Of a stretch of DNA of 64,000 nt, positions 55,541-63,364 are shown piece after piece. Position 1 is the first letter of the stretch; each line of letters begins with the position of its first letter. The position numbers were made by a program, and so were the translations under genes. The stretch spans positions 1,984,001 to 2,048,000 of the forward strand of contig NZ_CP107548.1 of assembly GCF_025836975.1 (NCBI RefSeq). Direction: 5' to 3'. This stretch comes from Pollutimonas sp. M17. Lineage in GTDB: Bacteria > Pseudomonadota > Gammaproteobacteria > Burkholderiales > Burkholderiaceae_B. The notes below the pieces were generated by a model. The model saw nothing but the letters and a program-made list of their open reading frames with translations, was not told the DNA's origin and searched no databases.

Positions 55541-56922
55541 TGCTTCACATGCCGACGCCATTTCCCTTCCTCCCGTCAACTCATGCCAAAGCCTCGATCA
55601 GGCTCGCGCGAAGGCTGCCGGCCGCCGTCGCGCTATGCGCCTGGCTGGCGGCATCCAGTCATGCACAAACGCTGCAGGAAGCCATGGCGCATGCCTACGG
55701 CAGCCACCCCGCACTCGGCGCGCAGCGGGCCAACGTCCGGGCCCTGGATCAAGACGTGGATTCCGCGCTGGCGGGCTGGCGCCCCACGGTGTCGGTCAGC
55801 ACGGGAACAGGCCGCCATACCAATGCCTATGCGCTCAACGATGGCCCCAGGATCTCCTCGGACAGGAATCCGGCCGACCTGCGCGTCAGCGCCAGCCAGC
55901 CCCTGCTGAACTGGACCACGGGCCCGGCGGTGGACGCCGCCGAGGCGCGCGTCCGCCAAGGCCGGGCCGACTTGCTGGCCAGTGAACAGAATGTCCTGTT
56001 CGATGCCGCCTCGGCCTATTTGAACGTGCTTCAATACCGCAAGCTGCTGGCGCTGCACGAAGCCAATGAACGCAGCCTGGCCCGGCAAGTGGCCTATCGC
56101 AGCGAACATTTCCAGCGACGGCTGGGCACCCGCACGGAACTGGCCCAGGCACAGGCACGGCACGCCGCGGCGGTGGCGCAATTGAATCGGGTGCGGACGG
56201 AACTGGACTCCTACGGCAGCGCTTTCCTGCGCACCATAGGGATGCCGGCCGGACAGGATCTGGGCTTTCCGAACGGCCTGCCCACCTTGCCCGAAAACCT
56301 GGAACCCATCATTGCCAATGCCGCCTACAACATGCCGGCGGTGCGCAGCGCCTACTACGGCGCGCAGGCGGCGCGCGCCGACGCGCAAGCCGCGAAAGGC
56401 AGGCTGATGCCGTCCGTCAGCCTGGAGGCGTCAGGCGCCTGGACACGCAATCCCGAAGCCACCATGCGCAGCCAGCGCGACGCCTCGGTGCAGTTGACCC
56501 TGCGCATTCCCATTTATCAGGGCGGCGCTGAATGGGCCGGCGTGCGCGGCAGTAAACAACGCGAAATCCAGCAACAGGAGCAATTGCGCAATTCCAGGCT
56601 GCAGGCCCGCTACGATGCGTCGGATGCGTGGAACAAGCTGCAGGCCGCCCGCGCGGAGATCAAGGCCTTCGAGACCGCCATCGCCGCCAACAAAGTGGCC
56701 TACGAAGGCGTCAGCGAGCAGCATGCCGTCCTGGGCGAATTGACCCTCATCGAAGTGCTGAACGCGCAGCAGGAATTGTTCTTGTCGGAAGTGTCGCTGG
56801 TACAGGCCCGTACGCAGGCCGTGCTGTCGCACCTTCGCCTGCTGGCCGTCCAGGGCCGGCTGACCGCCGAAGGCCTGGGGCTGTCGGTGGCGGGGCATCC
56901 GGCCGCCGACATGCTTCAATAG
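55537..56922 (+). CDS. TolC family outer-membrane channel of peptide export system
   Basis: The 461-residue protein has a signal peptide (RLPAAVALCAWLAASSHA) and the TolC repeat structure: TLQEAMAHAYGSHPALGAQRANVRALDQDVDSALAGWRPTVSVS, the coiled coil ending TRTELAQAQARHAAAVAQLNRVR, and the second half with ATMRSQRDASVQLTLRIPIYQGG and VLGELTLIEVLNAQQELFLSEVSLVQART. It forms the outer-membrane exit for the export complex. Its ATG overlaps the ABC2 stop. The 3' end is duplicated as a 36-base relic at 57761-57796. Confidence 0.9.
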   Translation: MMLHMPTPFPFLPSTHAKASIRLARRLPAAVALCAWLAASSHAQTLQEAMAHAYGSHPALGAQRANVRALDQDVDSALAGWRPTVSVSTGTGRHTNAYALNDGPRISSDRNPADLRVSASQPLLNWTTGPAVDAAEARVRQGRADLLASEQNVLFDAASAYLNVLQYRKLLALHEANERSLARQVAYRSEHFQRRLGTRTELAQAQARHAAAVAQLNRVRTELDSYGSAFLRTIGMPAGQDLGFPNGLPTLPENLEPIIANAAYNMPAVRSAYYGAQAARADAQAAKGRLMPSVSLEASGAWTRNPEATMRSQRDASVQLTLRIPIYQGGAEWAGVRGSKQREIQQQEQLRNSRLQARYDASDAWNKLQAARAEIKAFETAIAANKVAYEGVSEQHAVLGELTLIEVLNAQQELFLSEVSLVQARTQAVLSHLRLLAVQGRLTAEGLGLSVAGHPAADMLQ

Positions 56923-56978
56923 GGCAACAGGTCGAGGGGGTCGATCTTGATGTCGAAGTAGAAAAGCCGGAGGGATAT

Positions 56979-57287
56979 TTATCGCTTCCCTTCCGCTATC
57001 CACTGGATGCGGCGGAGCTGAGTGTTCGGCATAAAAACGCTCCTGCCCCCCGCGACGCCGGCCAGTTCCGCGTCCCCCACTTCGCTGGCGCTGGAATTGT
57101 CCAGCGACACCTGCAAGTAGCGATTCAGCTCGCCCGGATCGAGCGTAATGCCATGGCGCCCCGCACTGGCGGCGATGATGCGGGATGCCTCGGCCAGGGT
57201 CTGGACGTCGTACAGCTTAGTCAACAGGTCGGCATCCAGGGCAACCAGCTTTTGCAGTGCTTCGTAGGTGACAGATGAAATGCTCAT
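56979..57287 (-). CDS. Nif11-like double-glycine precursor peptide 1
   Basis: The 102-residue protein has a leader (1-81) with MSISSVTYEALQKLV, the helix LAEASRIIAASAGRHGITLD and DAELAGVAGG, the Nif11-like leader pattern with Gly80-Gly81 as the probable cleavage site. The 21-residue tail begins RSVFMPNTQL and ends WIAEGKR; it is basic and has no Cys. Leader identity to copies 2 and 3 is high, but the tails are unrelated. AAGGA lies in the upstream repeat just before the ATG. No modification gene is adjacent. Export by the ABC1 peptidase is expected. The activity is unknown; it could be a microcin, a signal or an inhibitor. Confidence 0.85.
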   Translation of the reverse strand: MSISSVTYEALQKLVALDADLLTKLYDVQTLAEASRIIAASAGRHGITLDPGELNRYLQVSLDNSSASEVGDAELAGVAGGRSVFMPNTQLRRIQWIAEGKR

Positions 57288-57355
57288 GGTTCAATCCTTT
57301 TGGGGCTAAAAATCAGGTTTATCTGCGGCAATCGATTTTTGAAGGGCATCGAAAT
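57288..57355 (-). repeat. 68-bp upstream repeat of peptide genes, copy A
   Basis: This sequence immediately upstream of peptide gene 1 is nearly the same as 58087-58154 upstream of peptide gene 3, with only a few substitutions and two compensating one-base indels. It carries the ribosome-binding site (AAGGATTGAACC before ATG) and should hold shared expression signals. Peptide gene 2 keeps only about 25 bases of it. The rest of the gap, to 57417, shows nothing coding. Confidence 0.75.
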
Positions 57356-57417
57356 ATTTGCCGCCAGCGACGGCAACACGACCGCAACGATTGAAGGCGT
57401 AGTCATGGCTTTAGCCT

Positions 57418-57729
57418 TTAATGCTTATTCTCCCGATGCCGATGATTCGAGAATAACGCTTCAGAAATGAATTCGAAAATGCCGCTGCCTCCCGCGACGC
57501 CGGCGAGCTCCGCATCGCTCAGTTCATCATCGCGGGAGCTGTCCAGCGATGCCTGCAAATATCGATTCAGCTCGGTCACGTCCAGCGTAATGCCGTGGCT
57601 TTTCGCGCTTGCTGCGATGATGCCGGATGCCGCGTCCAAGGTTCGGACGTGGCGCAGCTTTGCCAATAATTCGGAATCCAAGCCAACCAGCTTTTGCAGC
57701 GCTTCGTATGTAACAGGTGAAATACTCAT
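57418..57729 (-). CDS. Nif11-like double-glycine precursor peptide 2
   Basis: The 103-residue protein has a leader (1-81) that is nearly identical to peptide 3, again ending in DAELAGVAGG (Gly80-Gly81). The tail is 22 residues, starting SGIFEFISEALF and ending in a basic His/Arg-rich HRHRENKH; no Cys. The short hydrophobic start and basic end could form an amphipathic helix. It lies 57 bases downstream of the peptide 3 stop on the same strand and has only a short upstream repeat, so it may be read from the peptide 3 promoter. Codon use is AT-richer than in the flanking export genes. Confidence 0.85.
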   Translation of the reverse strand: MSISPVTYEALQKLVGLDSELLAKLRHVRTLDAASGIIAASAKSHGITLDVTELNRYLQASLDSSRDDELSDAELAGVAGGSGIFEFISEALFSNHRHRENKH

Positions 57730-57760
57730 GGTTCAATCCTTTCAGGGCTAAAAACCAGCG

Positions 57761-57796
57761 GGCTGATCGCCCAAGGCCTGGGACTATCAGTGGTGG
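57761..57796 (+). pseudogene. Relic of the TolC-like gene 3' end between peptide genes 2 and 3
   Basis: Thirty of 36 bases match 56858-56893 near the end of the TolC-like gene without any gap. Translated in the same frame it gives GLIAQGLGLSVV against GLTAEGLGLSVA. Three of six differences are silent. It has no upstream coding part, so it is a decayed fragment left by duplication. The stop codon of peptide 3 (opposite strand, 57787-57789) lies inside it. Confidence 0.8.
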
Positions 57797-58086
57797 CGAA
57801 TCTGACGATGCAAGACTTCGAGAATGAGTTCCGGAAAACTTCTGCCTCCCGCGACGCCGGCGAGCTCCGCATCGCTCAGTTCATCATCGCCGGAGCTGTC
57901 CAGCGATGCCTGCAAATATCGATTCAGCTCGGTCACGTCCAGCGTAATGCCGTGGCTTTTCGCGCTTGCTGCAATGATGCCGGATGCCTCGTCCAGGGTT
58001 CGGACGCGGCGCAGCTTTGCCAATAATTCGGAATCCAAGCCAACCAGTTTTTGCAGCGCTTCGTATGTAACAGATGAAATACTCAT
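57787..58086 (-). CDS. Nif11-like double-glycine precursor peptide 3
   Basis: The 99-residue protein has a leader (1-81) ending in DAELAGVAGG, almost identical to peptide 2 (a few substitutions, for example LRRVRTLDEAS). The 18-residue tail RSFPELILEVLHRQIRHH is amphipathic with a basic, His-containing end and no Cys. The last codons and the stop fall in the relic of the TolC-like gene, so the tail end has been built from captured sequence. The full 68-base upstream repeat is present. It is likely cotranscribed with peptide 2 downstream. Confidence 0.85.
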   Translation of the reverse strand: MSISSVTYEALQKLVGLDSELLAKLRRVRTLDEASGIIAASAKSHGITLDVTELNRYLQASLDSSGDDELSDAELAGVAGGRSFPELILEVLHRQIRHH

Positions 58087-58154
58087 GGTTCAATCCTTTC
58101 GGGGCTAAAAATCAGGTCTATCTGACGGCAATCGGTTTTTGAAAGCATCGAAAT
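58087..58154 (-). repeat. 68-bp upstream repeat of peptide genes, copy B
   Basis: This is the counterpart of 57288-57355, directly upstream of peptide gene 3. It includes the AAGGATTGAACC ribosome-binding region and the CTAAAAATCAGG segment. Conservation of this non-coding block along with the leaders argues for recent gene duplication. Confidence 0.75.
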
Positions 58155-58188
58155 CAAAGAGGGTCAAACCCTGGCCGACTTCATCCGC

Positions 58189-58300
58189 TGGAAAATTTAT
58201 GCCAGTATAGGCAGCCTTCCGGCCGGAAGGGTATAGCTCGGAAGAGCCATTCAAGGATTTGCCGCAAGCATTAAAATGCTTGGAAAATTTGTGCTAGAAT
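58189..58300 (+). repeat. Two copies of a 20-base promoter-like element before tRNA-Pro
   Basis: TGGAAAATTTATGCCAGTAT (58189-58208) and TGGAAAATTTGTGCTAGAAT (58281-58300) match at 17 of 20 positions, 92 bases apart. The second ends in a -10-like TAGAAT about 85 bases before the tRNA and may be its promoter. The first may be a duplicate promoter or a relic of duplication. Confidence 0.45.
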
Positions 58301-58382
58301 CTCGTCTTTCGCTGATCTTGATTTGGTCGATCAGCGAAGCGACTAAAGGCGTGGGTACCGACAGGACCTTGGCGCCGATAGT

Positions 58383-58461
<79 letters not shown>

Positions 58462-58464
58462 ATT

Positions 58465-58500
58465 AAAAGGGCTTACAGATTTCGGTCTGTAAGCCCTTTT
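58465..58500 (+). terminator. Rho-independent terminator after tRNA-Pro
   Basis: AAAAGGGCTTACAGA (58465-58479) and TCTGTAAGCCCTTTT (58486-58500) form a perfect 15-base stem with a TTTCGG loop, ending in a T run. It lies three bases after the tRNA CCA end. Confidence 0.93.
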
Positions 58501-58802
58501 CCATTCTCGCGCTCATCATCACGACGTCCGGCCACCAGCGGCGCGCCTTTTCATGGCCGCGCCGCATGCGTTCACGGGCGACTCATCCGAACATCCTACC
58601 CCGCCCGGAGCCCTGCGGCGTAAGCCGTATGCCGCATTTTGCTGGCCGTCTTTCGTCTCTATGATCCCTTCCATCGAGCCTGTATCCAGACATTAAAAAT
58701 CGTAGCAAGCGTGGGAAAGAACGCATGGGATTCCATCCCCGGCGCGGAAACCGACTCAGGCTGTTGCCGATAGAAGTTCGGATGCGCATAGAAAGGGAGC
58801 CA
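58501..58802. other. Non-coding upstream region of pgaA
   Basis: No gene is supported here. The stretch would hold the pgaA promoter and leader. No recognisable operator, riboswitch or repeat was found. Confidence 0.5.
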
Positions 58803-61322
58803 ATGCATGCACCGTTCCAGCAAAACGACGGACGCCGTCTGTTTCTCGCCAAACGGACGACCATGAATACATCGATTCCTATCGCTTGCTTCAGCCTGAC
58901 TCTTGCAAGCCTGTTGAGCAGTCCCGCATCGGCTGCGGTATCGCGCAGCGAATACGATGCCTTGATACGCGAGGCCCGCGCGGGCAACCACGAACCGGCG
59001 CTGATCATGCTGCGCCAGCATGGCATCGAGCACCCCATGGATCTGCGCGCGGCTTACGATCACATCCTCATTGCCAGCTGGGCCGGCAGAAACGAGGAAG
59101 CCGTCGGCGCCTACGAAGCCATTGTTCCCGCTCCCAATCGTCCGCCCGCCGATGTCCTGGCGGCCGTTGCCCGCGCCTACCGCGACACCCAGCGATGGGA
59201 TCCCGCCCTGGAGCGCTATCGTGAAGGCCGCAAGCTGTTTCCGAAGCAATCCTCGTTCGCCGTCGGCGAGATCATGACCCTGGCCGATGCCGGACGCGCC
59301 GACGAGGCCATTGTCCTGGGCAAGGAACTGGCCGAGGAATTGCCCGAAGACGCCGACGCCCGCCTGGCGCTGAGCTATGCCTACAAAGTCCGCCCTTCCC
59401 CCTACCCCGTATTACAGGAGGCGGACCACGCCAGGACACTGGCCCCGCGCAAGGCCTATGTGACCAGGGAATACATAGACTCTTTGCAGCATGCGGGACT
59501 GGCGCATGCCGCCTTGACCATCGCCAGGGAGCACCCCGAACTCCTGGATGACGCAAAGATGCGCCAGCTGGAGGCCGACTACCTGGCGGAAACCACCCGC
59601 CTGGCTGCCATGCCATACCGGCTGGAATCGGAGCGGTACGCCAACGCCGACCGCGCCTTGGCCGAGTATGAGCGCCTCATTCCCGCATGGGAAACCCTGG
59701 GCCCTTCCGCAAGCGCGGACGTCAGGCGCTTGCGTATCGACCGCTTGCAGGCGCTGCATGCCCGATTGCGGATGCAGGATGTGGTGGACGGGTACGAGAG
59801 TCTGGTTGCGGAAGGCATAAGCGTGCCCCGCTATGTACTGAATGACGTCGCCGCTGCCTATCTATACCTGCGCCGGCCCGAAGAAGCCCAGGCCCTTTAC
59901 CGTCAGGTCATGAATGACGAAGGCAGCCGGCGGGACAATCCCAGCGAACGGCTAAGCAATGAAACCGGCCTGTACTACTCTCTGGTCGAAAGCGAGCAGT
60001 TCGATGAAGCCGGGAATGTCATCCAGGCCGCGCGCGCCGGCCAGCCCACATGGCGCTACATCAAGGGCGTGCCCCAACGCGTTCCGAATGACCTGCACTT
60101 GTATTCGGAACAGACCGCTGCCCTGGGCCTCTTCTACGCGGACGACACGGCCGGCGCCGCGAAGCGATTGAGGGAATTGGTCGATCACGCGCCCAACAAC
60201 GTCGGCCTGCGCACTTCACTGGCCAACGTCTATACCAGCCGCGGTTGGCCCAGGCGTGCGGAGCGGCAGCTCAAAGTCGCCGAGGCGCTGGAGCCGCAAG
60301 CCGTGGAGGTCGAAGCGGGCCAGGGAATCACCGCCCTGAGTCTGCAGGAATGGCGGCAGGCCGAGATTCTGGTGCAGGATCTGGAGACCCGGTTCCCCGA
60401 AGAGCTTTCCACACAAAACCTGCAGCGCGAATGGACACGGTACAACAAGGCCGAGTTGCGCATAGAAGCCCGTCGCGGCATCGCATCGGACAGCCCAGTC
60501 AGCGGCAACGGCGATTTCGGCATTGAAACCGTTTTGTATTCCGCGCCGCTGAACTACAACTGGCGGGCCTTCGGGGGCGCCGGCTATGCGAACGGCGACT
60601 TCGACGAGGGCAGCGGCAACTATCGATGGCTGCGCACCGGCGCGGAATGGCGGGGACGGGATCTGACCGCCGAACTGGAGGCCTCCACCCACAACTACGG
60701 CCATGGCATCAAGCCCGGCGCCCGCATGTCGGTCGCCTACGACCTGAACGACCAGTGGCAAGTGGGCGCATCGGCGGAGCTGCGGTCGCGCGAAACGCCG
60801 CTGCGCGCCTTGCGCAACGATATTTCCTCGAACTCGGCGGGGGTCTATGCAAGATGGCGCCAAAGCGATCATCGGGAATGGAGATTCTCGCTGGCACCCT
60901 CCCGCTTCAGCGACGGCAATCAGCGTTTGGCCGCCACCTTGACGGGCCGGGAGCGGATCTACACCCGCCCTCATCTGAAGGCCGACCTCATGATCAACAT
61001 CGCCGCAACGCGCAATTCCCAAGAAGGCGGCCCCTACTTCAACCCCCGATCCGATCTTGAAGTGCTGCCCACGCTGAATCTGACCCATACCCTGTACCGC
61101 CGCTACGAAACGGTATGGGAGCAAACCTTCATTCTGGGCGTCGGCGCCTACAAGCAGCAGAACTTCGGCACCGGCGCGATTGCCGTCGCCGGCTATGGAA
61201 TGCGCTATCGATACAACGATGTTTTCGATATCGGCGCCACGGTAATTGGCATCAACAGGCCCTACGACGGCGTGCGCGAGCGGGAACTGCGCTTCATGCT
61301 CGACATGTCATTCCGCTTTTAG
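58803..61322 (+). CDS. pgaA: Poly-beta-1,6-N-acetylglucosamine export porin PgaA (BpsA)
   Basis: The protein has 839 residues if the ATG at 58803 is used; AAAGGGAG lies just upstream. A hydrophobic signal segment, MNTSIPIACFSLTLASLLSSPASA, begins at the later ATG 58863, which is an alternative start. The N-terminal 500 residues are tetratricopeptide-like helical repeats (YREGRKLFPKQSSFAVGEIMTLADAGRADEAIVLGKEL and similar). The C-terminal third is a beta barrel of alternating aromatic strands ending RFMLDMSFRF, with the terminal Phe of outer-membrane proteins. It exports the deacetylated polymer. It is the first gene of the biofilm locus, followed by pgaB after 11 bases. Confidence 0.93.
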   Translation: MHAPFQQNDGRRLFLAKRTTMNTSIPIACFSLTLASLLSSPASAAVSRSEYDALIREARAGNHEPALIMLRQHGIEHPMDLRAAYDHILIASWAGRNEEAVGAYEAIVPAPNRPPADVLAAVARAYRDTQRWDPALERYREGRKLFPKQSSFAVGEIMTLADAGRADEAIVLGKELAEELPEDADARLALSYAYKVRPSPYPVLQEADHARTLAPRKAYVTREYIDSLQHAGLAHAALTIAREHPELLDDAKMRQLEADYLAETTRLAAMPYRLESERYANADRALAEYERLIPAWETLGPSASADVRRLRIDRLQALHARLRMQDVVDGYESLVAEGISVPRYVLNDVAAAYLYLRRPEEAQALYRQVMNDEGSRRDNPSERLSNETGLYYSLVESEQFDEAGNVIQAARAGQPTWRYIKGVPQRVPNDLHLYSEQTAALGLFYADDTAGAAKRLRELVDHAPNNVGLRTSLANVYTSRGWPRRAERQLKVAEALEPQAVEVEAGQGITALSLQEWRQAEILVQDLETRFPEELSTQNLQREWTRYNKAELRIEARRGIASDSPVSGNGDFGIETVLYSAPLNYNWRAFGGAGYANGDFDEGSGNYRWLRTGAEWRGRDLTAELEASTHNYGHGIKPGARMSVAYDLNDQWQVGASAELRSRETPLRALRNDISSNSAGVYARWRQSDHREWRFSLAPSRFSDGNQRLAATLTGRERIYTRPHLKADLMINIAATRNSQEGGPYFNPRSDLEVLPTLNLTHTLYRRYETVWEQTFILGVGAYKQQNFGTGAIAVAGYGMRYRYNDVFDIGATVIGINRPYDGVRERELRFMLDMSFRF

Positions 61323-61333
61323 AAAGAGACGCC

Positions 61334-63364
61334 ATGCTTGCTCATATTTCCCGCATTCCATCGTTGGCGAGCCTGCTCTGCGCCTTGCTGCTGCTGAGCG
61401 GCTGCGCCAAGGACATACCCGCCTTTGTCCCTCCAAGCGAGCGTTCCGTGCACAACTTCCAGCAACCGTGGCAGGAGAACACGTTCCTGTCCCTCGCCTA
61501 CCACGATGTGGAAGACACCGATCCCGATCAGACCTATGTCAGTGTGAGCACCGAACACCTGATCGAACAGTTCGCCTGGCTAAGGGAAAACGGCTATCAG
61601 CCTGTTACCGTGGATCAGATACTGGCGGCCAGCAAAGGCGGCAAGCCTCTGCCGCCAAGAGCCTTGCTGCTGACCTTCGACGATGGCTACCGGAGCTTCT
61701 ATACCCGGGTATTTCCTCTGCTGAAGGCATACAACTGGCCTGCCGTGCTGGCTCCGGTCAGTTCCTGGATAGATACTCCCGAAGACCAGTCCGTGGACTT
61801 CGGAGGCAAGCCCACGGATCGCGAACGCTTTCTTACGTGGCGCCAGATACGCGAGGTGTCGCGCTCGGGCCTGGTCGAGATAGGCGCCCATACCGACGCG
61901 CTGCATTATGGGATCCTGGCCAACCCGCAGGGCAATCTGGAGCCGGCCGCCGCCTCGCGCGCCTACGACCCCGCCACCGACACGTATGAAACCGACGAAG
62001 CCTATCGAGCGCGTATCGCGGCCGATGTGGACCGTGTCACCGCAAAGATCCTCAAGGTAACGGGCAAGAAACCCCGTGTATGGGTATGGCCTTATGGCGA
62101 AGCCAGCGGCGACGCGCTGAAGATCGTCCAGTCCAAGGGCTATTCCATGGTCCTGACCCTGGATAGCGGCCTGGGCAAGGTGAACGATCTGTCCAACGTC
62201 CCGCGCGTGCTGGTCGCCAATGATCCCCAGCTGCAGAATTTCGCGCGCATCAGCATGGTCATGGAAAACAACACGGTCATGCGGGTTGCCCACGTCGACC
62301 TGGATTATGTGTACGACCCGGACCCGGAGCAGATGGAACGCAATCTGGGCGAGCTGGTCCAGCGCATCGCCGACATGCGGATAACCACGGTGTTCCTGCA
62401 GGCTTTTGCCGACCCCGAGGGCGATGGACTGGTCAAGTCGGTGTATTTCCCGAATCGCCACCTTCCCATGCGTGCCAACCTGTTCAACCGCGCCGCCTGG
62501 CAGTTGCGCAGCCGCGCCATGGTCGATGTGTACGCCTGGATGCCGGTGCTCAGCTTCGATCTGGACCCATCGCTGGCCCGTGTGACAAGCTGGGATCCCA
62601 AGCAGGGGACGGCCGCCGTCAACCCCGATCAGTACCGCCGGCTTTCCCCCTTCGACCCCAAGGCGCGCCGGCAGATCATCGATCTGTATGAAGACCTTGC
62701 GCGGCATGCCATCTTCGCCGGCATTCTCTTTCACGACGATGCCCTGCTCTCCGACTTCGAAGACGCCAGTCCGCAGGCCCTGGCAGCCTACCGGGAGGCC
62801 GGATTGCCCGGCAGCATTGAAGCCTTGCGCGCCGATCCCGACACCCTGCACAGATGGACGCGATTCAAGAGCCGCTATCTGGTCGATTTCACCAAAGTCC
62901 TTGCCGACCATGTGCGCGCCATCCGTGGCCCGCAAGTCAGGACGGCCCGCAATATCTACGCCCAGCCTGTGCTCCATCCCGAAAGCGAAGCCTGGTTCGC
63001 CCAGAACCTGGATGACTTTCTGGCCGCCTACGACTGGACGGCGCCCATGGCCATGCCCTGGATGGAAAACGTCCCTCACGATGGTGCGGACGCCTGGCTG
63101 GACAGCCTGGTCGATGCCGTTGCATCGCGGCCGGGGGCGCTGAACAAGACGGTCTTCGAAGTCCAGGGAAGAGACTGGCGGCCCTCCAAGAGCAATGGAG
63201 ACTCCGGCCATGTCGACTCCGCCGTGATGGCCCACTGGATGAAGCGCCTGCAACTGCATGGCGCCCGCAGCTTCGGCTATTACCCGGACGATTTCACGCA
63301 GAATCAGCCCCGGCTGGATGTGATCCGGCCGGCCATCTCCAACGCCTGGTACCCCTTCCAATGA
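61334..63364 (+). CDS. pgaB: Poly-beta-1,6-GlcNAc N-deacetylase/hydrolase lipoprotein PgaB (BpsB)
   Basis: The 676-residue protein, from the ATG at 61334, has a lipobox LLSGC (Cys24). The NodB-type deacetylase domain shows YHDVED (His57, Asp58), [10 protein letters not shown] (Asp116, Asp117) and GAHTDALHY (His186, His191), which correspond closely to the E. coli PgaB metal-site residues. The C-terminal half, from about residue 310 ([20 protein letters not shown]), is the family's glycoside-hydrolase-like domain, with [16 protein letters not shown] near the end. It partly deacetylates the polymer in the periplasm so that PgaA can export it. It overlaps pgaC by four bases. Confidence 0.95.
   Translation: MLAHISRIPSLASLLCALLLLSGCAKDIPAFVPPSERSVHNFQQPWQENTFLSLAYHDVEDTDPDQTYVSVSTEHLIEQFAWLRENGYQPVTVDQILAASKGGKPLPPRALLLTFDDGYRSFYTRVFPLLKAYNWPAVLAPVSSWIDTPEDQSVDFGGKPTDRERFLTWRQIREVSRSGLVEIGAHTDALHYGILANPQGNLEPAAASRAYDPATDTYETDEAYRARIAADVDRVTAKILKVTGKKPRVWVWPYGEASGDALKIVQSKGYSMVLTLDSGLGKVNDLSNVPRVLVANDPQLQNFARISMVMENNTVMRVAHVDLDYVYDPDPEQMERNLGELVQRIADMRITTVFLQAFADPEGDGLVKSVYFPNRHLPMRANLFNRAAWQLRSRAMVDVYAWMPVLSFDLDPSLARVTSWDPKQGTAAVNPDQYRRLSPFDPKARRQIIDLYEDLARHAIFAGILFHDDALLSDFEDASPQALAAYREAGLPGSIEALRADPDTLHRWTRFKSRYLVDFTKVLADHVRAIRGPQVRTARNIYAQPVLHPESEAWFAQNLDDFLAAYDWTAPMAMPWMENVPHDGADAWLDSLVDAVASRPGALNKTVFEVQGRDWRPSKSNGDSGHVDSAVMAHWMKRLQLHGARSFGYYPDDFTQNQPRLDVIRPAISNAWYPFQ

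Noticed and set aside
57467-58108. Plus-strand frames opposite peptide genes 2 and 3
   Set aside because: They resemble each other only because the underlying DNA is duplicated. The minus-strand leaders have ribosome-binding sites and Gly-Gly sites.
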